The translations under genes were made by a program, and so were the position numbers. Below are positions 9,521 through 18,003 of a stretch of DNA of 64,000 nt, piece by piece. Positions within the stretch are counted from its first letter, which is position 1. Each line of letters begins with the position of its first letter. The notes below the pieces were generated by a model, which did no database searches, was not told where the DNA came from, and worked only from the letters and a program-made list of their open reading frames with translations. The stretch is from Desulfovibrio sp. Lineage in GTDB: Bacteria; Desulfobacterota; Desulfovibrionia; Desulfovibrionales; Desulfovibrionaceae. The stretch lies in contig JAITSV010000005.1 in the NCBI GenBank assembly GCA_031287575.1, forward strand, positions 1-64,000, given 5' to 3'.

Positions 9521-9549
9521 GAAGGCCGCCACGCGATGTGGCGGCCTTC
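9521..9549. terminator. Hairpin between convergent genes
   Basis: A perfect 12-bp stem (9521-9532 with 9538-9549) and a 5-nt loop lie between the convergent TPR and NYN genes. There is no clear T-run on either side, so it may act as a shared 3' hairpin rather than a classic intrinsic terminator. Confidence 0.45.
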
Positions 9550-9565
9550 GTGCGTTGCGGGGGTA

Positions 9566-10459
9566 TCAGCCTCCGTTCCTGTTCCGGATGTATTGCGTGA
9601 TGCCGCCGCGCGGGGTGGCCCTTTCCGCCAGCTCGAAAAAGTCGGAAAGGGCGCGGACGAGGCCCCCGAACTTGGCGTGCCCGTACATGCGGGAATCGAA
9701 CTGCGGCTGCATTTGCAGGATGTTGTTGGCCACGCTGCTGAGCGCCGCCCATCCATTGTCGTCCGACGTGGCTTCAACGGCCAGTTCGATGAGCCCGACG
9801 GGTACGGGCTTCTGTTTCTGTTTGCCCGGCTGCGGGGCCTTGGCGGGAACGGCCACGGCCTTTTGCCGCGTTCTGGGTGGCGGGTCCGGAACCTGCCTGG
9901 CCGCGGCCCTGGGGGGCGTTTTTGCGGCGGCGGGTGCTGCCGAGGCAGGCACCGTGGGGCGCAACGCCCCGGGCCGGAGCAGTTCGGTATAGATGAACCG
10001 GGTGCATGCCCTGACGAAGGCCTCCGGGGTCTTCTGTTCGCCGAAGCCGTAGACCACCAGCCCTTCCTCGCGCAGGCGGGCCGCCAGCCGGGTGAAGTCG
10101 CTGTCGCTGGACACCAGGCAGAAGCCGTCGAAGCGTCCGGTGTGCATCAGGTCCATGGCGTCGATGATCAGGGCGCAGTCGGTGGAGTTCTTGCCGTTGG
10201 TGTACTGGAACTGCTGGATGGGCAGCAGGGAGTGGGCGTGCAGCATGTCTTTCCAGCCGGAAAGTTCCGGCCGGGTCCAGTCGCCGTATATCCGGCGCAC
10301 GCAGGCCACGCCGAATCGGGATATTTCGGCCAGCAGCGCCGGGGTGATGGCAGGCTGGGCGTTGTCCGCGTCGATGAGGACCGCCAGCTTTCGTTGGGCA
10401 TCGTCGCCGGGTGGCGGGGCCGCGCAGGCGGGCCGTTCCTGTGTTGTGGATGGGGGCAT
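9566..10459 (-). CDS. NYN-domain protein with C-terminal LOTUS/OST-HTH domain
   Basis: 297 residues. The N-terminal half is a NYN (PIN-like, LabA/DUF88) domain with the conserved acidic residues in AVLIDADNAQ, NSTDCALIIDAMDLM and LVSSDSDF, typical of metal-dependent ribonucleases. After a Pro/Ala-rich linker, the last 80 residues look like an OST-HTH/LOTUS RNA-binding domain (ALSSVANNILQMQP through FFEL). The protein is thus likely to bind and cut or inspect RNA in the cytoplasm; the target is unknown. The start is the ATG at 10459 with a GAGGTGAAT upstream sequence. No linked partner gene. Confidence 0.8.
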   Translation of the reverse strand: MPPSTTQERPACAAPPPGDDAQRKLAVLIDADNAQPAITPALLAEISRFGVACVRRIYGDWTRPELSGWKDMLHAHSLLPIQQFQYTNGKNSTDCALIIDAMDLMHTGRFDGFCLVSSDSDFTRLAARLREEGLVVYGFGEQKTPEAFVRACTRFIYTELLRPGALRPTVPASAAPAAAKTPPRAAARQVPDPPPRTRQKAVAVPAKAPQPGKQKQKPVPVGLIELAVEATSDDNGWAALSSVANNILQMQPQFDSRMYGHAKFGGLVRALSDFFELAERATPRGGITQYIRNRNGG

Positions 10460-10641
10460 GGATTCACCTCGCGTGGTGAGGGTGGTGTATTTGGCCGTCT
10501 ATCATGCGAAGGGGGGGCGAGGACAGGGTGCGATTGTGCGCGGCGCGTGCGCCCGATGCGCCCGATGCGCGGGATCTGCCGGGCAGGACGAAACGGGGCG
10601 GCGGGGGCTGGCGGAATCGGGGCAGGCCGGATCAAATCAGT

Positions 10642-11949
10642 TCAGGCCGGGGCGTCCCACGGACATTCGCCGGGGCGGGTGCCGCCGGGCGGCAGATGGC
10701 TCCGCATGAACCGGGTGTCGATGGCCCGCTTGAGCAGAAAGGCCAGGCGACCACCGAAGCACAGCGCGCCGTTGCCCAGCGGACGGTGCAGCACCCCCGT
10801 GCCCGCGCCGGTATCCAGCACCAGCAGATGGCCAGGCCGGGGGATGTACGGGGCAAGGGGCGGGGCGTCGGATGGCCGGGCCGCGTCGGTGGAGCCGCGT
10901 GCATGCGCGTCCAGACGGACCCCCAGATTGGCGGCCAGCACCGGCCCCTGGCGCACCGCGTGTACCCCCACGCGGGGCAACGGCACCGGGGCGAAATGGA
11001 TGCAGTCGCCCCCGCCGAACAGGTCTGGATGGGCGATGGACTGAAGGTGCGCGTTTACGGCAAGACCGCCGCCCATCCCGCTGCCTGTCCCGCCATCCGG
11101 TCCCGTGAGCAGGCCCGATGCGGTGAACAGCGGCGGCGGGGCCACGCCGGTGGCCAGCAGCGCCACATGGGCAGGCAGGGTGCGGCCATCGTCCAGCAGC
11201 ACGCCCTCTGTATTCACGCGCACGGCCCGCGCGCCCTCGATGATGCGCACCCCGCGCGCGGCGGCCACCGCGCGGCACAGTGCGCGGGCCCGCTCCGGCA
11301 GGCCCGGCAGCAGCCCGTGCCCGGCCACCAGGGTTACCGAATCCCCGCCGGGCACGGAGGGCGCGGCGTTGCCGTGCGCTCGGGCAAGACACACCGCCGC
11401 GTTGCAGGCCACCTCCAGCGCGGCTGGCCCGCCACCCGCCACCACCACATGCACGGGACCGCGCACGGCCAGGCGCTGCACCGCCTGCCGGGCGCGGTAC
11501 AGGTTCTCGATGGGCTTTACCGACAGCACGGGTGGCGTCGGCAGGGACGGGGGCGCGCCGTCGTGGCCGTCGCTGGGGCCGGGGGCATCCGGGGCGGTTT
11601 CGTTGCTCGGCAGGGAGTACGCCACCAGCGACCCCACGTTGCACGAGCACACCTCGTACTCCAGCCGCAGGCCGGAGGCGAAGTGCACGGCGTGGCCCGG
11701 CGCGTCGATGCGCACCGCGGTGTCGGTGACGAAGGTGCCCCCCGCCGTTTCCACCATGCGCCGCACCGGCAGGGCCATGGCCTGCGGCGGATACGTGCCG
11801 CCCAGCACGCCGGGGCCCATGCCGGAATAGCAGTGGCAGGGGCCGGGTCCGGCCACGGTCACCGCATGCCCGCGCGCGATGAGCGCGGGAATGGCGCGGA
11901 TGGCGTCGAGGTGGGCGTGCCCCGCGCCGAGCAGCAGCAGGCGGGCCAT
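10642..11949 (-). CDS. FAD-dependent pyridine-nucleotide oxidoreductase (SelD-fusion/NDH-2-like)
   Basis: 435 residues. It opens with the dinucleotide motif LLLGAGHAHLDAIR, has a second Rossmann motif (VVVAGGGPAALEVACNAA) and the late FAD motif FGGGDCIHFAP. GAGHAH at the N-terminus resembles the oxidoreductase domain fused to SelD in some bacteria, and type II NADH dehydrogenase relatives. Substrate unknown. An internal stretch rich in Pro/Asp/Gly (about 140-165) looks like a linker insertion. The start is the ATG at 11949 with AAGGAG 7 nt upstream; the frame runs on upstream without homologous sequence. Confidence 0.72.
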   Translation of the reverse strand: MARLLLLGAGHAHLDAIRAIPALIARGHAVTVAGPGPCHCYSGMGPGVLGGTYPPQAMALPVRRMVETAGGTFVTDTAVRIDAPGHAVHFASGLRLEYEVCSCNVGSLVAYSLPSNETAPDAPGPSDGHDGAPPSLPTPPVLSVKPIENLYRARQAVQRLAVRGPVHVVVAGGGPAALEVACNAAVCLARAHGNAAPSVPGGDSVTLVAGHGLLPGLPERARALCRAVAAARGVRIIEGARAVRVNTEGVLLDDGRTLPAHVALLATGVAPPPLFTASGLLTGPDGGTGSGMGGGLAVNAHLQSIAHPDLFGGGDCIHFAPVPLPRVGVHAVRQGPVLAANLGVRLDAHARGSTDAARPSDAPPLAPYIPRPGHLLVLDTGAGTGVLHRPLGNGALCFGGRLAFLLKRAIDTRFMRSHLPPGGTRPGECPWDAPA

Positions 11950-12256
11950 GGGGTCTCCTTGGATGGCGTGAGAAGGGCGGCTCCACCGTAGCAGCGGACG
12001 CCGGGCGCGGCAACGCGACGGGTGGTGCGGCAAGGCCGTTTCGCATGTGCCGCCTTTCCGCCCTTGTCTGCCAGTTCCAGGGCAGTTCCGGGGCAGTTCC
12101 GTGGCCGTTTCGGGGCGAGTCCGGCGGGTACGGCGGGTACGGGCGGGTACGAGCGGGGCGGGGCGGTCCCGGCAACGCGACCGCCCCGCACTCCATGCGG
12201 AATGCGGGGCGGCGTGCGGGAGGGGACGGGCTGGAGGCTACGGAAACAAGGCGTGC
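11950..12256. other. Intergenic gap with short tandem repeats and a hairpin
   Basis: This 307-bp gap holds three CAGTTCC repeats (about 12070-12100), three GGCGGGTAC-type repeats (about 12121-12155), and a CCGCCCCGCA/TGCGGGGCGG hairpin (12181-12212) just past the end of the glycosyltransferase gene. No gene is supported. Confidence 0.6.
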
Positions 12257-15142
12257 CTATGCGGCGTTGCGATCACGGTCCCGGTACATGGCCCATTGTT
12301 GCAGGAAGGCCGCCTCGAAGGACCGGCTTTCGGCGTAGACGCGGGCGGCGGTGCGCATGGCGTCCAGCCGGGCCGGGTCGGCGGCCATGTCCAGCATGGC
12401 TTGGGCCATGGCCGTGGCGTCGCCTTCCGGCACGATGGCCCCGGTGCGGCCGGGCAAGAGATTTTCTTGTGGTCCGCCCTTGTCGGTGACCACCACCGGC
12501 AGGCCGGAGGCCTGCGCCTCCAGCACCACGTTGCCGAAGGTGTCCGTGCCGGAGGGAAACACGAAGATGTCCGACGAGGCGTAGGCGTTGGCCAGGTCGT
12601 CGCCGGTGAGGTACCCGGTGAAGGTCACCGGCAGGCCGCGCAGGGTCTGTTCCAGTTCCGCGCGGGCCGGGCCGTCGCCCACCAGCACCAGCCGCAGGTG
12701 CGGGGCGCGGGTGGCCACCAGCCGGTAGGCGTCGGCCAGCACGTGCAGGTTCTTTTCACGCGACAGGCGCCCCACGTACAGGAAGCGCACCGGCTGGGCC
12801 GTATCGCGCGGTGCCGCCCTGCCCGGACCGGCGGCGCGGGCGTCCTCGCTGTTCGGGAAGGTGCGCGGCAGGGTCACGGTGTTGCCGTCGTACCGGCTGA
12901 AGAACCCGTTGCGGCGGGCCGGGGTGAAGGTTTCGGTGTCGATGCCGCGCGGGTAGAAGGCGATGCGCTCGCGCGCGATGCCCCGTTCCGCCAGTTCGTC
13001 GCCGGTGGCGTGCGAGGGCACGTATACCCGGTCCATCTGGTTGTAGTACCAGATCATGTAGCGCCACATGGCTTCTTCCAGCCCGGCGTCCTCGGTCAGC
13101 ATCATCACGTACTGCGGGAAGGCGGTGTGGTAGGTGGCGTGGATGGGCAGGCGCAGGATGCGCGCCGCCGCCAGCGCCACCAGGCCCACCGGGCCGGGCG
13201 TGGCCGAGTGCAGGTGGGTGAAGCCCTGGCGGTAGCAGTGGTCCAGCATCTTCAGCACCGGCGGGTAGTACAGGGCCAGGCCGGGGTACTCCGGCATGGC
13301 GAACGACCCGATGGGCGAAAAGGTGAACACGTCGGAGCGGTCGGCCAGTTCCGGGTCGGCCACGCCGTCCGGGGCGCAGGTGATGACCTGCAACCGCTTG
13401 TCGTTGCGGCGGGCGATGTCCAGTTGCATCTGAAGGGTGCGGGCCACGCCGTTGACGTCGTAGAAGGTGTCGGTGAAATGGCCCACGTTCAGGCGGCCCG
13501 TGGCGTGCCATTCGTCGGTGTCCGCCGGAAGGGGGGAATGGGCGTTGGGGCCGTTGGCATGGGCGGCATGGGGACGGCTGCCGGACGCGGCGGACGCGGC
13601 GGAGGCGGCGCCGGTCTGCCCCGGCGTGCCCAGCGCCGCCTCCGCCTCGTGCGGCAGGAAGTGGTCGCGGCAGGCGCGGGCAAAGGCGCGGTCCTTGGTG
13701 AACAGGGTGTACCCCACGAAGTACGGGGCCAGGATGGCGTAGAGCGACCCGGCGGACCCCACCACGTTGAACACGCTGAACAGGTCCGCGCCCATGGCGT
13801 TGTCCAGCAGGGTGTCGGCGAAGGTGCGCAGCACCTTTTCCGAGGCCTGGTCGGCAAAGCGCATCCAGGCCTGTTCGGTGCGTTCGCCGGTGATGTCGGC
13901 GGCGGGGCCGTCCAGCAGCCCGCGCAGTTCCGGGTCGCGGCGGATGATCTCCGCCGCTTCCGTTTGCAGGTGGTCCTGCACGGTGCGCGAGGTGGACGCG
14001 GAAAACGACAGCCGGGGGCGGCGGTACCCGATGAGGCCGTGCAGCTTCGTCAGCAGGCCGCCTTCCGGTTCCGGGGCGCCGGTCAGCACCCTGTCGGCGA
14101 AGCGCAGCACCGTGTCGCGGTTGACGTGGCGGGCCAGGCCGAAGCGCTGCTTATAGAACTGGTAGGCGATGGAATACAGGTTGTGGGCCATGGTCACCGG
14201 GGTGGCGGCGCTGCCGTGCGGCGTGCCGCGCCCTTCCATCACCCCGCGCAGGGCGTCGCGCACGCGGCCATGCCCCACGCCGGAAACCCCTTCGATGATG
14301 GTGTGGCTGCGGGCGATGTTCAGCGAGGAATGGTCGTCCGACCCGGCCATGAGGTGCTTCACCCATGCCCGTTCCATGCGCGGGGCCATGTCCTGCCGGT
14401 CGGCCATGGCGTCCATGTCCGCCGGGGTCAGTCCCTGGACGATGGCCCGCAGGATGCCGTTCTGGAAGTCGTCGCGCGAGCCGTTCAGCTCGAACACCCG
14501 AAACAGCAGCAGCAGCCGCTCCATGTGGTCCAGGGTCAGGCGCTCGTTCAGCGAGTACATGGCGTGGGCGCAGGCGTGGGGGATGCCCGACACGGACAGG
14601 TAGTCCACGAGGTCGTAGATGTTCTCGCGCAGGCGGGTGATGTCGGCGTGGTGGGCTTCCGTCAGGTCCCAGGCCAGCACGTGGATCTTGCAATGGTCTT
14701 CGGGAAAATAGGCGGTGATTTCTTCGCTGACGAAGGTGTGGTCGAGGTGGGCGATTTCAAGGCTGCCCGCCAAGGTGTTGTGGTCGGTGATGGTGACCAG
14801 GTCCATGCCCCGGCGGCGGGCGATGTCGTACAGCGCCTTGGGGTCGGTGTAGCTTTCCGCGCAGCCCAGCTTTTGCAGTATCCACTGCGAGGGGCGGGTG
14901 GAGTGGCGCGAGTGCACGTGCAGATCGATGGACAGCGGCGGGCAAGGGGACGGGGACGCCGAGGGGGACGGGGAAGAATGCGCGGACGCGGTGCTGCCCG
15001 TGCCCGCGCGGGGTGGGGCTGCGTCGGGAGATACGTCCGGTGATGCGCTTGGGGGCGTGGTGGCGTCCGATGGTTGTCTGGACCGGGAACCGGATTGCCG
15101 TGCGGCGGTGCGGGACGCGGAACGGGGTGCGCCAGTGGCCAT
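12257..15142 (-). CDS. PHP-domain / GT4 glycosyltransferase fusion protein
   Basis: 961 residues. A Ser/Pro-rich N-terminal tail (1-70) precedes a PHP metal-dependent hydrolase domain (IDLHVHSRHS, VTITDHNTL, GSDDHSS). A middle region without clear assignment leads to a GT-B glycosyltransferase group 1 domain from about 545 (GHFTDTFYDVNGVARTL, FLYVGRLSREKNL, the donor-binding SSDIFVFPSGTDTFGNVVLE). PHP domains are phosphoesterases; GT4 enzymes transfer sugars from activated donors. One chain with both suggests coupled removal of a phosphate and glycosylation of a lipid or polymer (inference). The start is the ATG at 15142 with AGGAGG 9 nt upstream. Confidence 0.8.
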   Translation of the reverse strand: MATGAPRSASRTAARQSGSRSRQPSDATTPPSASPDVSPDAAPPRAGTGSTASAHSSPSPSASPSPCPPLSIDLHVHSRHSTRPSQWILQKLGCAESYTDPKALYDIARRRGMDLVTITDHNTLAGSLEIAHLDHTFVSEEITAYFPEDHCKIHVLAWDLTEAHHADITRLRENIYDLVDYLSVSGIPHACAHAMYSLNERLTLDHMERLLLLFRVFELNGSRDDFQNGILRAIVQGLTPADMDAMADRQDMAPRMERAWVKHLMAGSDDHSSLNIARSHTIIEGVSGVGHGRVRDALRGVMEGRGTPHGSAATPVTMAHNLYSIAYQFYKQRFGLARHVNRDTVLRFADRVLTGAPEPEGGLLTKLHGLIGYRRPRLSFSASTSRTVQDHLQTEAAEIIRRDPELRGLLDGPAADITGERTEQAWMRFADQASEKVLRTFADTLLDNAMGADLFSVFNVVGSAGSLYAILAPYFVGYTLFTKDRAFARACRDHFLPHEAEAALGTPGQTGAASAASAASGSRPHAAHANGPNAHSPLPADTDEWHATGRLNVGHFTDTFYDVNGVARTLQMQLDIARRNDKRLQVITCAPDGVADPELADRSDVFTFSPIGSFAMPEYPGLALYYPPVLKMLDHCYRQGFTHLHSATPGPVGLVALAAARILRLPIHATYHTAFPQYVMMLTEDAGLEEAMWRYMIWYYNQMDRVYVPSHATGDELAERGIARERIAFYPRGIDTETFTPARRNGFFSRYDGNTVTLPRTFPNSEDARAAGPGRAAPRDTAQPVRFLYVGRLSREKNLHVLADAYRLVATRAPHLRLVLVGDGPARAELEQTLRGLPVTFTGYLTGDDLANAYASSDIFVFPSGTDTFGNVVLEAQASGLPVVVTDKGGPQENLLPGRTGAIVPEGDATAMAQAMLDMAADPARLDAMRTAARVYAESRSFEAAFLQQWAMYRDRDRNAA

Positions 15143-15402
15143 GCAGTGCGACCTCCTGCGGGTTCCGGGGCCGCGCGGGCGGTGCGAGCGCCTTGGCGCG
15201 GCGGCGGGTTGGGCGATTCTGGAAAGAGTCTACAGATCGCCTGAGGGTGTTGCAGGAGGAATGCGCCCCGGCGGTGGCGCATGTGTGTCGGTGCCGTGAA
15301 TCTTGCGGACGGTTGGGTGACGTTGCGGCGGCGGGGGGCGGTGGCGGCGGAATAGGGGGCGGTCGGGTGAGAACCAGCGCTGCGCCGGGCGGGCGGCCCG
15401 AC

Positions 15403-16428
15403 TCACGCCGCCAGAATGTAATCCCGGCCCTGCACGTAGCCCTCGCCGTCGAGGAAGGCGGTCAGTTCTTCCGCAGCGCCGTGCCCGGCCAGGTAGGCCA
15501 CCAGAAACCCCTCGCCCGGCGCGGGCATGGCCTCGCGCCCCAGCACGGGCAGGCCGTCCACCCGGTTGCCGATCTTGCGCGGATCGATGTCGATCCACGC
15601 GCGCACCGCAATGCCCTGTTCCATCAACTGGCGCGCCCGGCGGCGGCTGGTGCGACCCGCGCCCACCACCCACACCTCGGGGTGGCGCGGGTTGTGCCGG
15701 GCCAGCCAGCGGGCCAGGTACACCCCCTTCAGGGAGTAGAAGCCGTCTTCCGCGTAGTTGGGGTGGGTGCGCGAAAGGCGGCCCGGCGGATCGTTCCAGG
15801 TCAGCAGGGTGTGCGGCAGCTTGGCCATGGCCACGCCCGCGTCCATCCAGCGCAGCCACAGTTCGTAGTCTTCCGGAAAGGGGCCGTCGATGTACGCGCC
15901 GTGCAGGCCGGGCAGTTCCGCGCGGAACATCACCGAAGGGTGCGCGAAGGGCGATTCACGAAAGCGCGCCAGGGCGATGTCCGTGGGGTCCAGCAGGGTG
16001 TTCACCCAGTCCACGTGCCGGGCGTAGCCGCCGCAGCGCTCGCGGTCGCCGCCGAAGTCCACCCGGCAGCCCACCAGCCCGATGTGCGGGTGCGCGTCGA
16101 GAAAGGCGCATTGCAGGGCCAGGCGCTGCGGGTTGCAGGTGTCGTCGGCGTCCATGCGGGCGATGTGGCGGCCACGGGCCAGGGCAAGGCCGTGGTTCAG
16201 CGCGGCCACGATGCCGCCGTGGGCGATGCGCGCCGGGCGGATGCGGGCGTCCTGCGCGGCGCAGGCGGCGAGCAGGTCGGGGGTGGCGTCGGTGGAGCCG
16301 TCGTCCACGGCCACCACCTCGAAGTCCGTGCCGGTTTGCGCCAGCAGGCTTTCCAGCGTGGCGGGCAGGGTGGCGGCGGCGTTCCAGACGGGCAGCACGA
16401 CGCTGACGGCGGGGCAGGGCTGGGGCAT
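15403..16428 (-). CDS. GT2 glycosyltransferase with C-terminal nucleotide-binding-like domain
   Basis: 341 residues. The N-terminal 240 form a GT-A family 2 glycosyltransferase (VSVVLPVWNAAATL, VAVDDGSTD, the MDADD metal motif, and EDYELWLRW for the catalytic region). The last 95 residues start with EVWVVGAGRTSRRRARQL, a Rossmann-like glycine motif, an unusual appendage that could bind a sugar nucleotide. Probably cytoplasmic and involved in surface polysaccharide synthesis. The start is the ATG at 16428, placed so that the protein begins at the family's first strand; no strong ribosome-binding site. Confidence 0.78.
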   Translation of the reverse strand: MPQPCPAVSVVLPVWNAAATLPATLESLLAQTGTDFEVVAVDDGSTDATPDLLAACAAQDARIRPARIAHGGIVAALNHGLALARGRHIARMDADDTCNPQRLALQCAFLDAHPHIGLVGCRVDFGGDRERCGGYARHVDWVNTLLDPTDIALARFRESPFAHPSVMFRAELPGLHGAYIDGPFPEDYELWLRWMDAGVAMAKLPHTLLTWNDPPGRLSRTHPNYAEDGFYSLKGVYLARWLARHNPRHPEVWVVGAGRTSRRRARQLMEQGIAVRAWIDIDPRKIGNRVDGLPVLGREAMPAPGEGFLVAYLAGHGAAEELTAFLDGEGYVQGRDYILAA

Positions 16429-16470
16429 GGCGGCGCGGGTTGGGGTGGAAATATCCGGGAGGGGAAGTTG

Positions 16471-16630
16471 CCGGGGGAAGGAACCTTTTGCGCGTTGCGG
16501 TCGCCAGCCGTAAGATTCGCGCTTTGCGCTCACCTAACGGCTGCCGCAAAAGGTTCCTTCCCCCGGACCCCCAGCTTTGCTGTCGCCATCCGTAAGGCTC
16601 GCGCTGCGCGCTTGCCTAACGGCTGCCGCT
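16471..16630 (-). repeat. Two CCGT hairpin modules, one inside a perfect 22-bp inverted repeat
   Basis: Arms 16471-16492 and 16545-16566 form a perfect 22-bp inverted repeat enclosing module one (16506-16542: AGCCGT...ACGGCT). Module two (16590-16622: CCGTAAGGCTCGC...CTTGCCTAACGG) lies beside it. The same hairpin occurs inside the elements near 17.9, 23.9, 35.9 and 46 kb. These copies lie 90-240 bp past the end of the TtuA-like gene. Nothing else is seen in this gap. Confidence 0.75.
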
Positions 16631-16709
16631 CCTCCCAAACTTTTTCATTGTGGGTGGAATGAAGGGCTATGCGAGGGAGGGAACGTGAATATTCCCGTTT
16701 CTGTCGCTG

Positions 16710-17672
16710 CTATTCTGCCCGTTTCGCGCTGTCCGCCCCGTCCGCCCCGTCCGCCCCGTCCGCTCCGACGGGCTTGTCGCGCAGGGCATCGCGGATGCGG
16801 CACACTCCGCACACCTCGTTGGAGGTGGGATAGCCGCAGCGGGTGCAGCCGCTCAGGTCCACGCCGTCCTCGTTGTCGGCACGGGCGAACACCGGGCGGC
16901 CCCGTTCCAGAAAGCCCTGGTAGAAGTCCAGCTTGCGGCCGGGCATTTCTTCCTCAAGGTCGGTCAGCAGCTTCTTGTAAAAGGTGAAGCTGGCCCCGCC
17001 GGAATAGGGGCAGGGCGCGTAGTGGTGTTCGATGCCCATGAGGAAGGCGTAGTTGGCGGTCTCGAATTCCGAAAGCCGCCACAGGGGCTTCACCTTGCGG
17101 GCAAAGCCGCCGTCGGCGGCAAGGTCCGGGCCCTGGTCGCTCAGGTAGGCCACGTCCCAGCGCAAGGTGTTGCTGAACAGCCGGGCGATTTCGTCGTCCA
17201 GGTTGTGGCCGGTGGCCAGCACGGTGAAGTTTTCGTCCAGCGCGGTCTTGTTGAAGAAATAGCGCTTGATCTTGCCGCAGGCCGAACACACCGGGCGGTT
17301 CAGCCGGGCCTTCACGTCGGGAATGGCCAGCCCTTCGGCCCCCATTTCCTTCACGATCAGGTTCAGGCCGTGCTTTTCGCAGAAGCGTTCCACCACCCCG
17401 CGCGCGGCGGGCGAGGAGCCGGGAATGGCCAGGTCGATGTGCAGGCCGGTGACGTCGTAGCCCTGCCGCGAAAGTTCCAGCATCAGGCTCAGCGAATCCT
17501 TGCCGCCGGAAAGGGCGACCAGGATGCGGTCGTCATGGGTGAACAGCTTGCGTTCCTTGATGCCGCGCTCCACCTGCCGGGTGAAGAACAGCAGGAAGCA
17601 TTCGGCGCAGAAGCCGGTATGATGGCTGGGCAGGGCGACGACTGCCGTCTCCTTGCAGCGTTTGCATTTCAT
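16710..17672 (-). CDS. ttuA: TtuA-like tRNA 2-thiolation enzyme
   Basis: 320 residues of the TtcA/TtuA adenine-nucleotide alpha hydrolase group. PP-loop SGGKDS at 55-60; zinc-finger cysteine pairs at C3/C6, C22/C25, C276/C279 and C288/C291; and three further cysteines C129, C132 and C221 that fit the three [4Fe-4S] ligands of TtuA (about 130, 133 and 222 in characterised members). TtuA activates a tRNA uridine and installs sulfur delivered by a ubiquitin-like carrier. A ThiS-like gene directly upstream is the obvious carrier. The tail ends with a GAD repeat (303-314). The start is the ATG at 17672 after AAAGGATC. Confidence 0.7.
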   Translation of the reverse strand: MKCKRCKETAVVALPSHHTGFCAECFLLFFTRQVERGIKERKLFTHDDRILVALSGGKDSLSLMLELSRQGYDVTGLHIDLAIPGSSPAARGVVERFCEKHGLNLIVKEMGAEGLAIPDVKARLNRPVCSACGKIKRYFFNKTALDENFTVLATGHNLDDEIARLFSNTLRWDVAYLSDQGPDLAADGGFARKVKPLWRLSEFETANYAFLMGIEHHYAPCPYSGGASFTFYKKLLTDLEEEMPGRKLDFYQGFLERGRPVFARADNEDGVDLSGCTRCGYPTSNEVCGVCRIRDALRDKPVGADGADGADGADSAKRAE

Positions 17673-17791
17673 GGCGTGTGATCCTTTGGGGTTGCGGTGC
17701 GTGCGGTGCCTGTTGTGAAAGGCGCCGGCCACAGCCTGGGGAGTAAAGACGGTTCCAGTCTATCGGAAGCGAAGGCGCGCCGCGTGCGGAA

Positions 17792-18003
17792 GGGCTGTTC
17801 CCAAATCAGGATTTTCGTTCGTTGGCGAGGAAAACAAGCCTGCCATGAGGGAGTATACTCTTATCGTATTCGACCGAAATGGCAGGCGACGTTTGACCTC
17901 GTTGCGCACGATGTCCGTAAGGCTCGCAAGCTCGCCCAACGGGCACGCTTCGCGCCCTTCGGGTCGGAAGCCAACGGGCGAAAGGACGATTTGGGGACAG
18001 TCC
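17792..18003 (-). repeat. Stop-codon-abutting structured element, copy A
   Basis: On the minus strand it begins at the first base after the TAA of the ThiS-like gene. The outer arm GGACTGTCCCCAAATC pairs with 17792-17807. It holds TCCTTTCGCCC, lower stem CGTTGGC/GCCAACG, a small CCCTTCGGG hairpin, a CCGT module (17914-17943), an inner stem GCCTGCCAT/ATGGCAGGC with loop GGTCGAATACGATAAGAG, then TTTTCCTCGCC and GAACGAAAATCC. It fills most of the gap between two genes of one pathway. Confidence 0.8.

Noticed and set aside
16590..16622. Integron attC site, because GCCTAAC resembles the RYYYAAC box
   Set aside because: No integrase, no cassette array, and the opposite box does not match GTTRRRY; the likeness comes from the hairpin ends.
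17792..18003. Mobile element with terminal inverted repeats (MITE)
   Set aside because: True terminal repeats would be alike between copies. Here the end sequences differ completely between copies and only their pairing is kept. No target duplications are seen, although the inner CCGT module may well be mobile.
17792..18003. Retron non-coding RNA
   Set aside because: No reverse transcriptase gene near any copy, and many dispersed copies in one window are not expected.
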